From: JBEVEP01 sp040512755 | Lineage (GTDB): Bacteria; Pseudomonadota; Alphaproteobacteria; Rhizobiales; Rhizobiaceae | Length of the DNA stretch: 20,989 nt | Direction: 5' to 3' | NCBI GenBank assembly: GCA_040512755.1 | Contig: JBEVEP010000135.1 | Location: 1 to 20,989 of the forward strand | Shown: positions 15,141-20,989 of the stretch, one piece after another | How positions within the stretch are numbered: the first letter of the stretch is position 1 | How the letters are laid out: each line of letters opens with the position of its first letter | The notes under the pieces: model-generated | The model's database searches: none | Told to the model about the DNA's origin: nothing | The model's input: the letters and a program-made list of their open reading frames with translations, nothing else | Program-made: the position numbers and the translations under genes

Positions 15141-16499
15141 ATGATCATGACCACGCCAAGCCATTCTCGGTTTCTCACAGCCGCTGCATCGCTGTTTCTC
15201 GCGATCGTGCTTCTCATCCTGCCGACGCTGGTATCGGCGCGCGCAGCGGTCACGATCCAGGAAGTAACCTCGCCGAACGGCATCAAGGCATGGCTGGTCG
15301 AAGACCATGCCGTGCCGATCATCTCGATCCGCTTCGCCTTCAACGGCGGCAGCACGCAGGACCCGGCGGGCAAGGAAGGCGTGGCCAATCTGATGACCGG
15401 CCTGTTCGACGAGGGCGCCGGCGACCTGGATGCCAACGCCTTCCAGGAACGGCTTGACGATGCGGGTGCGGAAATGCGCTTCGATGCCAGCCGCGACTAC
15501 GTCTACGGCTCGATGCGTATGCTGGCCGACCAGAAGGACGAGGCGCTGGAGCTCCTGCGGATGGCCATCGAGACGCCGCGCTTCGATGCGGCGCCCATTG
15601 ACCGCATCCGCTCGCAGATCGTGTCGGGCATCGTGGCCAACGCAAAGGATCCCGAGACCGCCGCGCAATTCGCGTGGGCCAAGGCCCTTTACGGCGAACA
15701 TCCCTATTCGCGCCGCGACGAGGGAACCGAGCAGACGCTCGCCTCGATCACCGCGGAGGATTTGAAGTCGTTTCACAAACGCCTTTTCGCGCGTGAGAAT
15801 CTCACTGTCGCTGTCGTTGGCGCGATCGATGCAGAAACGCTCAAGCTTGAGCTCGACAAGCTTTTCGGCGACCTGCCCGAGAAACCGTCTCTGCAGCCGG
15901 TAGACCGGGTTCAGCCGAAGCTCGCCCAGGAGATTCGCATTCCCTACGACCTGCCGCAGGCCACTCTGCAGCTCGCCTATCCCGGCATCGAGCGGAGCGA
16001 TCCGCAATTTTTCGCCGCGTTCCTGATGAACCACATCCTGGGCGGCGGAACGTTCACGTCCCGGCTCTTCAACGAGGTTCGGGAAAAGCGTGGTCTGGCC
16101 TATGGCATCGAGTCGTCGCTGGTGAACAACGAGCATTCTTCGGGCCTGGTCATTGGAACCGCCACTCGCTCCGACCGCGCCGGAGAGGCGCTTGCCATCA
16201 TCCGCGCAGAGGTAAAGCGCATGGCTGAGCAGGGGGTGACGGACGAGGAACTGGAGGCCGCGAAGAAATATGTCATCGGTTCCTATGCGATTAACAATCT
16301 GGATACGTCGCGCGGCATAGCAAGTACGCTGGTGGAGTTGCAGATCGACAAGCTCGGTATTGACTATATGGACCGGCGCAAAAACGAGATCGGGGCCGTG
16401 ACAAAAGAGGATGTGCAGGCCGTCGCGAAGCGGCTGCTGTCCGCGGAGCCGGCGATCATGATCGTCGGCCCCGCCGGAGACAGCGGAGGCAAGGGGTGA
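15141..16499 (+). CDS. M16 peptidase-like partner subunit lacking the zinc site
   Basis: A 452-residue M16 family protein with a signal peptide (hydrophobic residues 12-36, ending SARA). Where the zinc motif should be, GVANLMTGLFDEGA has Asn83, Thr86 and Gly87 in place of the two His and Glu, so it should not bind the catalytic zinc. It keeps the substrate-binding Arg314 and Tyr321 in EVREKRGLAYGI, exactly the pair its neighbour has lost. The two proteins therefore look like complementary halves of one heterodimeric peptidase, as known for mitochondrial MPP and some bacterial M16B pairs. Start ATG 15141 is one base after the upstream stop; ATG 15147 is an alternative. Its last bases overlap the patatin-like gene. 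Confidence 0.9.
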   Translation: MIMTTPSHSRFLTAAASLFLAIVLLILPTLVSARAAVTIQEVTSPNGIKAWLVEDHAVPIISIRFAFNGGSTQDPAGKEGVANLMTGLFDEGAGDLDANAFQERLDDAGAEMRFDASRDYVYGSMRMLADQKDEALELLRMAIETPRFDAAPIDRIRSQIVSGIVANAKDPETAAQFAWAKALYGEHPYSRRDEGTEQTLASITAEDLKSFHKRLFARENLTVAVVGAIDAETLKLELDKLFGDLPEKPSLQPVDRVQPKLAQEIRIPYDLPQATLQLAYPGIERSDPQFFAAFLMNHILGGGTFTSRLFNEVREKRGLAYGIESSLVNNEHSSGLVIGTATRSDRAGEALAIIRAEVKRMAEQGVTDEELEAAKKYVIGSYAINNLDTSRGIASTLVELQIDKLGIDYMDRRKNEIGAVTKEDVQAVAKRLLSAEPAIMIVGPAGDSGGKG

Positions 16500-17386
16500 G
16501 CGATCGCCTGCCTGCCCGGCCCGCGACGCGGTTCAACGGCGGCGAGCCCAGTTTTGCAATTGCCTTTGGCGGCGGCGGGGCGAGGGGACTTGCCCATATC
16601 CACGTGATCGAAGCCCTGGATGAACTGGGCATCAAGCCGCGCACGATCGCAGGTTCATCCATCGGCGCGATCATGGGCGCCGGCATGGCGGCTGGAATGA
16701 CCGGCCGCGAAATCCATCACTATGCCCGTTCTATCCTTGGCCGCCGCGCCGAAGTTGCGGCCCGTATGTGGCGTGCCAGGCCCGGCACGCTGAGCGAAAT
16801 TATGGAAGGCGGGCTGCGTGTCTCGCAATTCAACGTCGAGCGCATCCTGGAAGCTTTCCTGCCGGACGCCGTGCCAGCCACGTTCGAAGCGCTGAACATT
16901 CCGCTCAAAGTGACGGCGACCGATTTCTTCGGACATCGCCCCGCTATTTTCGAGAGCGGCGATCTGCACTCGGCGCTTGCCGCCTCTGCGGCCATCCCGG
17001 CCGTGTTCCGGCCCGTGCGGCGGGACGGCATGCTGTTGATCGATGGCGGCATATACAATCCCGTGCCGTTCGATCTGATCGAGGACGATGCCGACATTAC
17101 GATTGCAATCGACGTCGTCGGCGCCCCTTCGGATGGTGGCCGGCGGCGGCCGAATTCACTGGAACTGATGCTGGGCGCCACTCAGCTGATGATGCAGTCC
17201 ATCAGCGCCATGAAGCTGAAGTCCACGCACCCGGACATTCTGTTGCGTCCTCCGGTATCGCGGTTTCGAGCGCTCGATTTCCTGAAAATCGAGTCTGTTC
17301 TCGCTGAGACCGCCTCGATCAAGGACCAGCTCAAGGCTGCCGTCGAAGCGGCCGTCAAAGCCCGCGAGAAGCGCCGTAAGGGCTAA
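16496..17386 (+). CDS. Patatin-like phospholipase family protein
   Basis: A 296-residue patatin-like serine hydrolase. The oxyanion hole is GGGGARG at 25-31. The nucleophile Ser55 is in GSSIG at 53-57, and the catalytic Asp183 is in DGG at 183-185. These form the Ser-Asp dyad that cleaves acyl esters of membrane lipids. The length and lack of a barrel domain point to a short RssA/YchK-like form; I see no clear signal peptide, so a cytoplasmic or inner-face location is likely. The GTG start overlaps the M16 partner stop by 4 bp (GTGA), which implies translational coupling. Why a phospholipase should be coupled to a periplasmic peptidase is not obvious. The basic C-terminal tail (KAREKRRKG) could bind membrane. 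Confidence 0.93.
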   Translation: MSDRLPARPATRFNGGEPSFAIAFGGGGARGLAHIHVIEALDELGIKPRTIAGSSIGAIMGAGMAAGMTGREIHHYARSILGRRAEVAARMWRARPGTLSEIMEGGLRVSQFNVERILEAFLPDAVPATFEALNIPLKVTATDFFGHRPAIFESGDLHSALAASAAIPAVFRPVRRDGMLLIDGGIYNPVPFDLIEDDADITIAIDVVGAPSDGGRRRPNSLELMLGATQLMMQSISAMKLKSTHPDILLRPPVSRFRALDFLKIESVLAETASIKDQLKAAVEAAVKAREKRRKG

Positions 17387-17440
17387 CCAGAGAACTTTAG
17401 TGTACCTGCGTGTGATCGGAGCGCTGCTTCCGAAGGCCAA

Positions 17441-17468
17441 CAGCCGCGGCAGTTGTCTGGCGCGGCTG
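17441..17468. terminator. Hairpin between convergent patatin and Tyr-rich genes
   Basis: CAGCCGCG (17441-17448) and CGCGGCTG (17461-17468) form a perfect 8-bp stem with a 12-nt loop. It lies between the stops of two convergent genes and could end both transcripts. No T-tract is seen on either side, so confidence is low. Confidence 0.4.
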
Positions 17469-17476
17469 GAGCTTGG

Positions 17477-17836
17477 TCAGAATGAGAAATACAGCGTTAT
17501 TCCGCCATAGCCCGGGTAGTAAGGGCGATAGTACGGGTAGTACGGACGATAGTACGGCCGGTAATATGGGCGGTAGTATGGACGGTTGTAGGAACGGTAG
17601 TACGGCCGGTAATATGGCCTATGGCGGCCGAAGCCGTAATAGCCCCGCCTGCAGTTATAGCAGGGACGACCGTAGTATCGCCCACCATACCGTTTTTTGT
17701 AGTGGACACTTTCCACGTCTGCGTTCAGCCCGGTAGGCTTCGGCATGACGGGCGCTGCGTTCAGCGGCATCACCGATGCGATGACGATGGATGCAGCCAG
17801 GGCGGAGCCCATGAGGCCCGACGCAAGTCTCCTCAT
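17477..17836 (-). CDS. Secreted Tyr/Arg/Pro-rich repeat protein
   Basis: A 119-residue protein of unknown function. A clear signal peptide (MRRLASGLMG, hydrophobic core, cleavage probably near NAAP at 26-29) predicts export. A short basic segment with CYNC at 59-62 follows. Residues 73-107 are a run of RPYY-type units, seven or eight in all with small variants. It ends GGITLYFSF; a terminal aromatic like this resembles outer-membrane signals, but the protein is too small for a usual barrel. AAGGAGG lies 5 nt before the ATG, a near-perfect ribosome site that suggests high expression. Similar small tyrosine-rich exported proteins occur in rhizobia, by memory only. An adhesive, envelope-coating or dityrosine cross-linking role would be speculation. 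Confidence 0.82.
   Translation of the reverse strand: MRRLASGLMGSALAASIVIASVMPLNAAPVMPKPTGLNADVESVHYKKRYGGRYYGRPCYNCRRGYYGFGRHRPYYRPYYRSYNRPYYRPYYRPYYRPYYPYYRPYYPGYGGITLYFSF
17516..17620 (-). repeat. RPYY-coding minisatellite
   Basis: The minus strand carries nine 12-bp-like units coding RPYY or close variants (RSYN, PYY). The units keep the amino-acid pattern with few synonymous changes, so this is a short coding tandem repeat whose number could vary by slippage. Confidence 0.8.
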
Positions 17837-18004
17837 AACAGCCTCCTTCGATAGAGACCCTTCATGTCATGAACGTCTTGCGCGCCGGCATATTTCCGGC
17901 GTGTGTACGGAGCGTACTGCCAATAAAACTGGAAGGCGAGCACCATCCGGGCAGGCTCACGGGTTTTTGAGAGCAGTGCATTCGGGAATGGTTTCGCGCC
18001 AGGA

Positions 18005-18103
18005 GCAATTCCAGGAAAAGTGGAGACCGGTTTTCTGTCGGGATTGCGTTAAAACAAAGAGTTAGAGCGGTTTAGCGATTCAATGAAACACTGAACCGCT
18101 CTA
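18005..18103. repeat. Rhizobial-type intergenic palindromic element
   Basis: Two hairpins lie side by side. The first pairs GCAATTCCAGGAAAAG (18005-18020) imperfectly with 18031-18047. The second pairs AGAGCGGTTTAG (18064-18075) with CTGAACCGCTCT (18091-18102), one mismatch in twelve. From memory, this arrangement is a dispersed repeat very common between genes in Rhizobiales. I cannot confirm its genome copy number here. Confidence 0.75.
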
Positions 18104-18175
18104 GTGTCCCGATTCTGAAATTCGCAAGAGTTCGATATCGGCGGCAGAGCGAATTTCAGAATCGAGGGACACTAG
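18101..18175. repeat. Long palindromic element with CTAGTGTCCC ends
   Basis: The 25-nt left arm (18101-18125) pairs with the 27-nt right arm (18149-18175), with only a 2-nt bulge and a 23-nt loop. The ends are CTAGTGTCCC and GGGACACTAG. It overlaps the preceding element by three bases and would form a very stable hairpin in RNA or cruciform in DNA. Confidence 0.85.
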
Positions 18176-18188
18176 CAACTATTTGATT

Positions 18189-18265
18189 CTAGTGTCGTTT
18201 TGATTTCGAAGTTGGCTCGGCGAGTGATATCGAAAATCATGCGGACTTCGAAATCACGACACTAG
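18189..18265. repeat. Long palindromic element with CTAGTGTCG ends
   Basis: The left arm (18189-18212) pairs with the right arm (18245-18265) apart from three extra bases in the left arm. The loop is 32 nt. The termini CTAGTGTCG and CGACACTAG share eight bases with the neighbouring element, but the rest of the stem is different. It ends 10 bp from the stop of the LssY_C-domain gene and might terminate that gene's transcript. Confidence 0.85.
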
Positions 18266-18275
18266 CCGGAACCTG

Positions 18276-19004
18276 TTACTGGATGAGGATGCCGACGGTC
18301 GCCATCCCGTCTGTGACATAGAGATCGCCCCCGCCGTTGCGGCCGTCCTTGGTGGGGCCTCTCCCTTCGATCTCGTAGCTTCCGGACAATTGTTTCGCGG
18401 CGGTGAGATCGTCAACGATCAGATTGCGCTCGGCGTCGACGTTAGGGCCGATGTGGTGTGTGATTTGTCCCGTATCGTGACTGACCCCCACGCCGCGATC
18501 GAGGCTCGCCGAGCCGAGCCAAAGGGGGCGACCGTCTTCTCCAGTTCGGGATGTCTGCCAAAAACGGACGTGATGACGTTGATCGGCGCTTTCTCCGATC
18601 GGCTTTTCGAAGGCCAGGTCCTGCCGGCGTCCATCGAACATCAATGTGCTCACCGGTGCGTCTGGGTCGGGGCGATCGAGCACAACGCTCGCCCCGATCT
18701 CGATGCTGCTGCGCAGTGTGATCGGGTCCGCCGGGTCCCATTTCGCGGCCGCAAAGGCGCGCAGCACCTCCGCTTTCGAGCCGATCAGCCCGACATTGAT
18801 CGGATCGCCGGGGATTCCCTGCGGCGTGACAGTCAGCATCTCTTGTGAAGCGGCAGTGTCCTTGCCGTAATGCCAGAACCACATGTCGGGTATGATCTCA
18901 TACGCCGACAGGAAATAGACTCCGCCGCCGATCGCAATCGCGGCGGCAACCGCTCGCATGATTCTGCCACGGCGCATGGGTTTTAACCGGTTGGCGCTAT
19001 CCAT
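18276..19004 (-). CDS. LssY_C-domain membrane protein
   Basis: A 242-residue protein. A basic N-terminus (RLKPMRRGR) and one hydrophobic segment (about 17-36) anchor it in the inner membrane, with the rest probably periplasmic. Most of the remainder resembles the LssY C-terminal domain (PF14067), with GDPINVGLIGSKAEVLRAF, AAKWDPADPITLRSS and RHHVRFWQT as landmarks. The family is named from a Legionella gene near a type I secretion system; its biochemical role is not known to me. The start is weakly supported: ATG 19004 has no good ribosome site, and ATG 18977 or 18959 are alternatives that shorten the basic N-terminus. It is flanked by intergenic repeats on both sides and has no operon partner. 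Confidence 0.78.
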   Translation of the reverse strand: MDSANRLKPMRRGRIMRAVAAAIAIGGGVYFLSAYEIIPDMWFWHYGKDTAASQEMLTVTPQGIPGDPINVGLIGSKAEVLRAFAAAKWDPADPITLRSSIEIGASVVLDRPDPDAPVSTLMFDGRRQDLAFEKPIGESADQRHHVRFWQTSRTGEDGRPLWLGSASLDRGVGVSHDTGQITHHIGPNVDAERNLIVDDLTAAKQLSGSYEIEGRGPTKDGRNGGGDLYVTDGMATVGILIQ

Positions 19005-19118
19005 CGCTGAAGACTACACGCATGAGGCCCGCCAGTCCAAAGCGTGTGCTCGGGCAAATCCAGGAAAACGACGAAGCAACCTCCATTGGAACTGCATCGA
19101 AACAGAGATGGCGCGACG

Positions 19119-19185
19119 CCTTCCCTTCTCCCCTTGTGGGAGAAGGTGGCCGAGCCGAAAGGCAAGGTCGGATGAGGGGTGCTGG
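19119..19185 (+). repeat. Dispersed 67-bp repeat, left copy
   Basis: It starts CCTTCCCTTCTCCCC, contains the hairpin CTTCTCCC-N5-GGGAGAAG and ends GATGAGGGGTGCTGG. The same ends recur inverted at 19259-19326. I recognise the pattern as a common intergenic repeat of rhizobia, from memory. Confidence 0.8.
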
Positions 19186-19258
19186 AAGAAACAAAACGCT
19201 TCAGAACTGTGCGCAGAGCATTGATTTCACAGCGCTTTCGGCAACGCCGCATTCCGGC

Positions 19259-19326
19259 CCAGCACCCCTCATCCGTCTCGGCGCTGCGCGCCGATCCACC
19301 TTCTCCCGCAAGGGGAGAAGGGAAGG
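19259..19326 (-). repeat. Dispersed 68-bp repeat, inverted right copy
   Basis: On the minus strand it starts CCTTCCCTTCTCCCC and ends GATGAGGGGTGCTGG, the same as the left copy. The two differ in the middle, about 20 bases. With the left copy it forms a roughly 208-bp inverted-repeat structure like a small non-autonomous element, but no target-site duplication is evident. Confidence 0.8.
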
Positions 19327-19381
19327 TTGATGTCAGCGCCATCCGATCGAGGCTAAGCGCGAGCAGGTCCGTTCCTGACAC

Positions 19382-20554
19382 TCAGTGGCAGGCTCGGCGT
19401 CCGTTGCGTCTCGGTTTTATATCGAAGTGGAAATGGTTGCGATGGTCGTAATTGTATCCCGGACCGAGAACCGTCGTGAAATAGCCGCAGCCGTCGGCGC
19501 GTACGCTGTTTAAGAAGCCGCGCTGGCGGAAGGCAAACCAGCCGGGCTTGCGGACGTCGATATCGCGGCCGTTCTTGAGCTCGATCCGCATGACGTCCAG
19601 CGCGTTGCCACGCGAATGTTCCGAGGAGGTGTGCGTGCCGTTGATGTTCCGGCACGAATAGCTCGAACCCTGATGGATTGTCTTGACGCCCGACATGTAT
19701 CGGAAGCGGGCGGCGGGCGCGAGTTCGCGCTTCGTCCAAAGCGCGAAACTTGCGGCCATCTCGCAGTTCAGCGTCGCGGCGGGTCTCATTTCGATACCGC
19801 CCGATAGGCGCGAAACTTTCACCGGATGGTCGATACGGCATGACCCGCCGTCGTTGATAGGAGGCAGCTCGCGGTAAATGACGCCGAGCCGCTTGAGCTC
19901 GCGCCGGCAGGCGATTTCGTCGGCCGGCATGGCGGCCGGAGCGGAGAGTCTGGGCGGGTCCAGTCGTGGATATCCGACCGCTTCTACGTCGGAACGTGGC
20001 AGAACGGCCTGCCTCGGGGGAGGCGTGATCAGTGCCGCCGTCTGGACCTCTGTCTGAGCCTCGGGGACGATTTGCGGCGTTTCCGGCAGCACCGGTTCCG
20101 CCGCAGGTTCGGTCATGGCGACGTCCTGCTCGACGGCTTCCGACTGTCCCAGGTATGGCTCGGAGGGTTCCGAGGCTGGCATGGGTTCCGGCGATGCTGG
20201 CGTCGGTGCGTATATAGGTTCCGTCATTGGCCCGGACTCGACGGCGGCCATCTGAGGTTGGGAATACGGATCGGATGCGGGAAGCGCAGGCTCCATGGGA
20301 GCAGGCTCGATGGCAGGTGCGGCGGCCATCTGAGGCTGGGAATACGGATCGGAGACGGAAAGTGCAGGCTCCATGGGAGCGGACTCGAAGGACGGTGCAG
20401 CCACGGCGGCAGTATGCACACCGACATCGACCGAGGGGCGCATGGCAAGGACGCTGTCGCTTGTGCAGGCCGACACAAAGACACCCAGCAGGCTGGCGCT
20501 GATGGCAGTGGCGGCAAGCGCCCGACATCTCAATGCCCGTATCGCTGGCGGCAT
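19382..20554 (-). CDS. Extensin-family lipoprotein
   Basis: A 390-residue protein. It has a signal peptide with lipobox VSAC (Cys30), so it is probably anchored in the outer membrane. Residues about 55-215 are Pro, Ala, Glu and Ser rich and include a 26-residue tandem repeat, a likely flexible linker. The C-terminal part (about 215-390) is an extensin-like C-terminal domain (PF06904 type). It has SEHSRGNALD with His313 and Asp320, and HFHFD with His374 and His376. H-x6-D plus HxH is the zinc-ligand pattern of LAS metallopeptidases, so a peptidoglycan-cleaving role is possible but unproven. The start has AGGA about 9 nt upstream. A second, similar gene lies directly upstream (20753 onwards), which suggests tandem duplication. 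The overlapping alternative frame to 20693 is a shadow. Confidence 0.86.
   Translation of the reverse strand: MPPAIRALRCRALAATAISASLLGVFVSACTSDSVLAMRPSVDVGVHTAAVAAPSFESAPMEPALSVSDPYSQPQMAAAPAIEPAPMEPALPASDPYSQPQMAAVESGPMTEPIYAPTPASPEPMPASEPSEPYLGQSEAVEQDVAMTEPAAEPVLPETPQIVPEAQTEVQTAALITPPPRQAVLPRSDVEAVGYPRLDPPRLSAPAAMPADEIACRRELKRLGVIYRELPPINDGGSCRIDHPVKVSRLSGGIEMRPAATLNCEMAASFALWTKRELAPAARFRYMSGVKTIHQGSSYSCRNINGTHTSSEHSRGNALDVMRIELKNGRDIDVRKPGWFAFRQRGFLNSVRADGCGYFTTVLGPGYNYDHRNHFHFDIKPRRNGRRACH
20243..20398 (-). repeat. 78-bp in-frame tandem repeat in the extensin gene
   Basis: Two units, 20243-20320 and 20321-20398, are near-identical. Each encodes 26 residues around the core MEPALxxSDPYSQPQMAA. 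They sit in the linker between lipobox and C-terminal domain, so unit number would change linker length. Confidence 0.85.
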
Positions 20555-20629
20555 GGATCGGCTTCCTGTCTGTAGAGCGACGGACGCTCTGTGATGTCGA
20601 GGCAGCGCAGGGGGCGCTATTCCGTTTTT

Positions 20630-20678
20630 CGGGCATCGGATCTCCCCGTGTTTGCGGGTAAGCGGATGCCCGATCGGG
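20630..20678. repeat. Compound hairpin between the extensin genes
   Basis: CGGGCATC (20630-20637) pairs perfectly with GATGCCCG (20665-20672), enclosing CCCG and CGGG at 20645-20648 and 20655-20658. A 10-bp palindrome, CCCGATCGGG, overlaps the right arm at 20669-20678. It lies in the 198-bp gap, after the upstream extensin gene and before the lipoprotein one on the minus strand. It may stop transcription from the first gene or act as an operator. The T-run is on the wrong side for a minus-strand terminator. Confidence 0.5.
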
Positions 20679-20752
20679 AACGATACCGGCCAAGGGTAAA
20701 GGAAAGCTCAGCGGCCGGGTTTACCTCTGTGGCGAGATCCCGTCGGGCGCCA

Positions 20753-20989
20753 TTATTGGCAGAAGGTCCCGCCATTGCGGCGCATGGCGAGGTCGAAGTG
20801 GAAATGGGTCGCGTGATCGCTGTCGCTGCCAGGTCCGAGGACGGTCTTGAACGGTCCGCACGCGGCCGTGCGGACCTTCGAAAGAAACAGCGAATGCTTC
20901 GGATTGCGGGTAGTGTCCACCGCGATGACCGTGCCGTCCATCAGGGTGAAGCTTGCGATGTCTATCGCATTGCCGAAAGCGTGCTCCGA
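20753..20989 (-). CDS. Second extensin-family protein, C-terminal part
   Basis: The frame is open to the window end, so this is the last 78 residues of a longer protein whose start lies outside. It begins SEHAFGNAID and ends with HFHFDLAMRRNGGTFCQ, matching the C-terminal half of the neighbouring extensin-family lipoprotein, with LGPG and a nearby cysteine also shared. The H-x6-D and HxH pattern is kept. The two proteins align along this stretch but differ at many positions, so the duplication is old. An internal ATG near 20941 is not the start, because the conserved motif lies upstream of it. Confidence 0.9.
   Translation of the reverse strand, partial: SEHAFGNAIDIASFTLMDGTVIAVDTTRNPKHSLFLSKVRTAACGPFKTVLGPGSDSDHATHFHFDLAMRRNGGTFCQ

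Larger units (their letters stand above)
17837..18275. other. 439-bp repeat-bearing intergenic region
   Basis: No gene is visible. The left part (17837-18000) is upstream of the tyrosine-rich gene and must hold its promoter. It includes the palindrome GTACG-GAG-CGTAC at 17905-17917 and CGCCGG-N7-CCGGCG at 17883-17901, either of which may be an operator. The right part is filled by three adjacent palindromic elements described separately. Confidence 0.7.
19005..19381. other. 377-bp intergenic region with inverted repeats
   Basis: No gene is seen. The region is dominated by two inverted copies of a 67-bp repeat (19119-19185 and 19259-19326) and the 73 bp between them. The left 114 bp must include the promoter of the LssY_C-domain gene on the minus strand. 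Confidence 0.7.

Noticed and set aside
17837..19381. CRISPR array
   Set aside because: The repeats are palindromic and irregularly spaced, without regular unique spacers or cas genes.
19353..20693. Longer alternative minus-strand frame over the extensin gene
   Set aside because: It lacks a signal peptide and the extensin domain, and is proline/arginine-rich noise in another frame.

Overview
The window looks like a stretch of chromosome from a GC-rich alphaproteobacterium of the Hyphomicrobiales (Rhizobiales), probably close to the Phyllobacteriaceae (Mesorhizobium-like). The basis is mixed. The gene content (an alphaproteobacterial-type class IIA HAD protein, ribF, ileS, tadA, an rluB-like gene, rsmD and a paired M16 peptidase operon) and the extensin-family and LssY_C-domain proteins are typical of that order. 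So are the intergenic palindromes near 18.0-18.3 kb and 19.1-19.3 kb, which I recognise from memory as rhizobial-type repeats. No database was searched. Most of the window is conserved housekeeping sequence, and I see no phage, transposase, CRISPR array, tRNA or rRNA.

Layout from left to right. Bases 1-407 are non-coding and contain unusual homopolymers (nine G, fourteen C). A TadG-like von Willebrand factor A protein (408-2381, minus) follows, with a hairpin after its stop. Divergent from it is a short operon with a class IIA HAD phosphatase-like protein and the bifunctional riboflavin kinase/FAD synthetase ribF (2654-4605, plus). An HdeD-family membrane protein (minus) and a MipA/OmpV outer-membrane protein (plus) then separate ribF from ileS (6524-9496), genes that are often neighbours in proteobacteria. 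The usual third neighbour, lspA, is absent. A 301-bp spacer before ileS has nested inverted repeats. A small lipoprotein (plus) converges on tadA (minus), which is divergent from an rluB-like pseudouridine synthase carrying long, repetitive, arginine-rich tails. rsmD starts at the base after the rluB-like stop codon, so two rRNA-modifying enzymes are coupled.

From 13757 to 17386 there is a tight three-gene operon: a catalytic M16 peptidase subunit, a second M16 subunit that lacks the zinc motif, and a patatin-like phospholipase. The first two both carry N-terminal export signals and have complementary active-site residues, so they probably form a periplasmic heterodimer. After 17.4 kb the window becomes accessory-like. 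It holds a secreted tyrosine/arginine/proline repeat protein, a cluster of three palindromic repeats, an LssY_C-domain membrane protein, an inverted pair of 67-bp repeats, and two tandem extensin-family genes, the second cut by the window end. Both extensin proteins carry a residue pattern like that of LAS-type zinc peptidases.

I found no convincing wholly new system. The best leads are the palindromic elements with shared ends but different interiors, the 195-bp in-frame repeat in the rluB-like gene, the LAS-like motif in the extensin pair, the split M16 heterodimer coupled to a patatin, and the foldable spacer before ileS.
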